Shown here: in pieces, positions 5,492 to 6,031 of the stretch | Numbering within the stretch: the first letter of the stretch is position 1 | Layout: every line of letters begins with the position of its first letter | NCBI GenBank assembly: GCA_030042815.1 | Contig: JASHYY010000217.1 | Location: 1-6,031 of the forward strand | DNA: 6,031 nt | Direction of reading: 5' to 3' | From: Thermoplasmata archaeon | GTDB lineage: Archaea; Thermoplasmatota; Thermoplasmata; Lutacidiplasmatales; UBA184 | The notes under the pieces: model-generated | Databases searched by the model: none | Told to the model about the DNA's origin: nothing | Seen by the model: the letters and a program-made list of their open reading frames with translations, nothing else | Translations under genes and position numbers: made by a program

Positions 5492-6031
5492 CTATCGGGG
5501 GGACTCCTCGACCGTCCTGGCCGCGTTCCCGTAGAGCGCCAGTTCGGCCGACCCGTTCGCGCTCGGCCCGTTCAGCTGGCTGTGGCCGTACTGCGCAATG
5601 ATCTTCTTCTCGGCGCGTCGGAGGATCTCGTTGAGACCGCTCGGCGAGATTCCGAGCAGGCGGGAGAGCTTCTCCTGCGTGATCCGACGGGGAAAGTCGT
5701 AGAATCCCATTTCCACCGCCAGGTCGATGATCCGCTGCTGCCGGGGGGTCATCGAGAGGGCCACCTTGAGCGGCCAGGTGCCCACCACCTCCAAAGGAAC
5801 ATTGAGCTTCCGGGCTTCCTGCCGCACGTACTCGAGGCCCGCGTGGTCGGACAGGATCTCGTAGATCATCTTGCCCGAGTGGTCCACGACCGCCGACGCG
5901 AGGAAGCATTGGGAGTTCGGTCCCACGAGGACGTCGCAGAGGGAACAGTCCACCGCCACCACGATCGCGACGCGGCGGCCTCGGGCGAGGTCCGCGACCT
6001 GGAGCGAGACGACGCCCGGAGAGTGCAGAAC
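5492..6031 (-). CDS. Bat-type (bacterio-opsin activator) HTH regulator, 5' end beyond window
   Basis: Probable DNA-binding transcription regulator. The C-terminal part has the Bat-type helix-turn-helix: 'MTPRQQRIIDLAVEMGFYDF' then 'RRITQEKLSRLLGISPSGLN' and 'EILRRAEKKII', closely matching the usual 'LTPRQ...A...GYFD.PR..T...LA..LGIS..T..EHLRRAE.K'. Upstream is a small domain with a cysteine pattern 'DCSLCDVL' and 'SQCFLASAVV', then 'GKMIYEILSDHAGLEYVRQE'; a C-x-x-C plus Cys-Phe arrangement occurs in other archaeal Bat-like proteins. The first in-frame start-like codon is a GTG at 5962, but the frame stays open for 23 further codons to the window edge with plausible coding (ending 'ADLARGRRVAIV' before that point), so the true start lies outside and the gene is partial. 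About 34 residues after the HTH are polar, Asn/Ser/Gly/Ala-rich and probably disordered. The stop is 33 nt before the chaperonin ATG on the same strand. The regulator could control the chaperonin-urease operon, but no target site is identifiable. Confidence 0.88.
   Translation of the reverse strand, partial: VLHSPGVVSLQVADLARGRRVAIVVAVDCSLCDVLVGPNSQCFLASAVVDHSGKMIYEILSDHAGLEYVRQEARKLNVPLEVVGTWPLKVALSMTPRQQRIIDLAVEMGFYDFPRRITQEKLSRLLGISPSGLNEILRRAEKKIIAQYGHSQLNGPSANGSAELALYGNAARTVEESPR

Overview
The window looks like GC-rich archaeal chromosome. Three things point to archaea: a group II (thermosome/CCT-type) chaperonin, a helix-turn-helix regulator of the bacterio-opsin-activator (Bat) type, and a membrane-anchored surface protein with the 'VTF.ESGLP.G..W.V.LNG' beta-domain common in Thermoplasmatota and some Thaumarchaeota. 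Together with the GC-rich codon use, my best guess is a mesophilic, perhaps soil-dwelling, Thermoplasmatota-like or related archaeon. The lineage is an inference and cannot be settled from this window.

Layout: one plus-strand gene (8-694, surface protein) converges on a tightly packed minus-strand block that fills the rest of the window. In transcription order (right to left) the block is: a Bat-type regulator whose 5' end lies beyond the window (5492-6031), a divergent group II chaperonin subunit (3902-5458), an unrecognised 119-residue protein (3536-3895), then the urease maturation genes ureE (3018-3539), ureF (2312-3028), ureG (1645-2295) and ureD/ureH (711-1640). The gaps are 33, 6, -4, -11, 16 and 4 nt, so the genes from the chaperonin to ureD look like one translationally coupled operon. 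There is no room for a conventional archaeal promoter (BRE/TATA about 25 nt upstream of a start) between the Bat stop and the chaperonin start that I can recognise. No gene-free stretch longer than 33 nt exists.

How it fits together: UreD, UreF and UreG form the GTP-dependent complex that loads nickel into apo-urease, and UreE delivers the nickel. All four are present with their key motifs. The structural genes ureA, ureB and ureC are not in the window, so they must lie upstream past 6031 or elsewhere. The notable point is a group II chaperonin and a small His/Cys-containing unknown protein inside the same transcription unit as the urease metallochaperones, downstream of a Bat regulator. This suggests, without proving, a dedicated folding or assembly role in urease biogenesis, or co-regulation with it.
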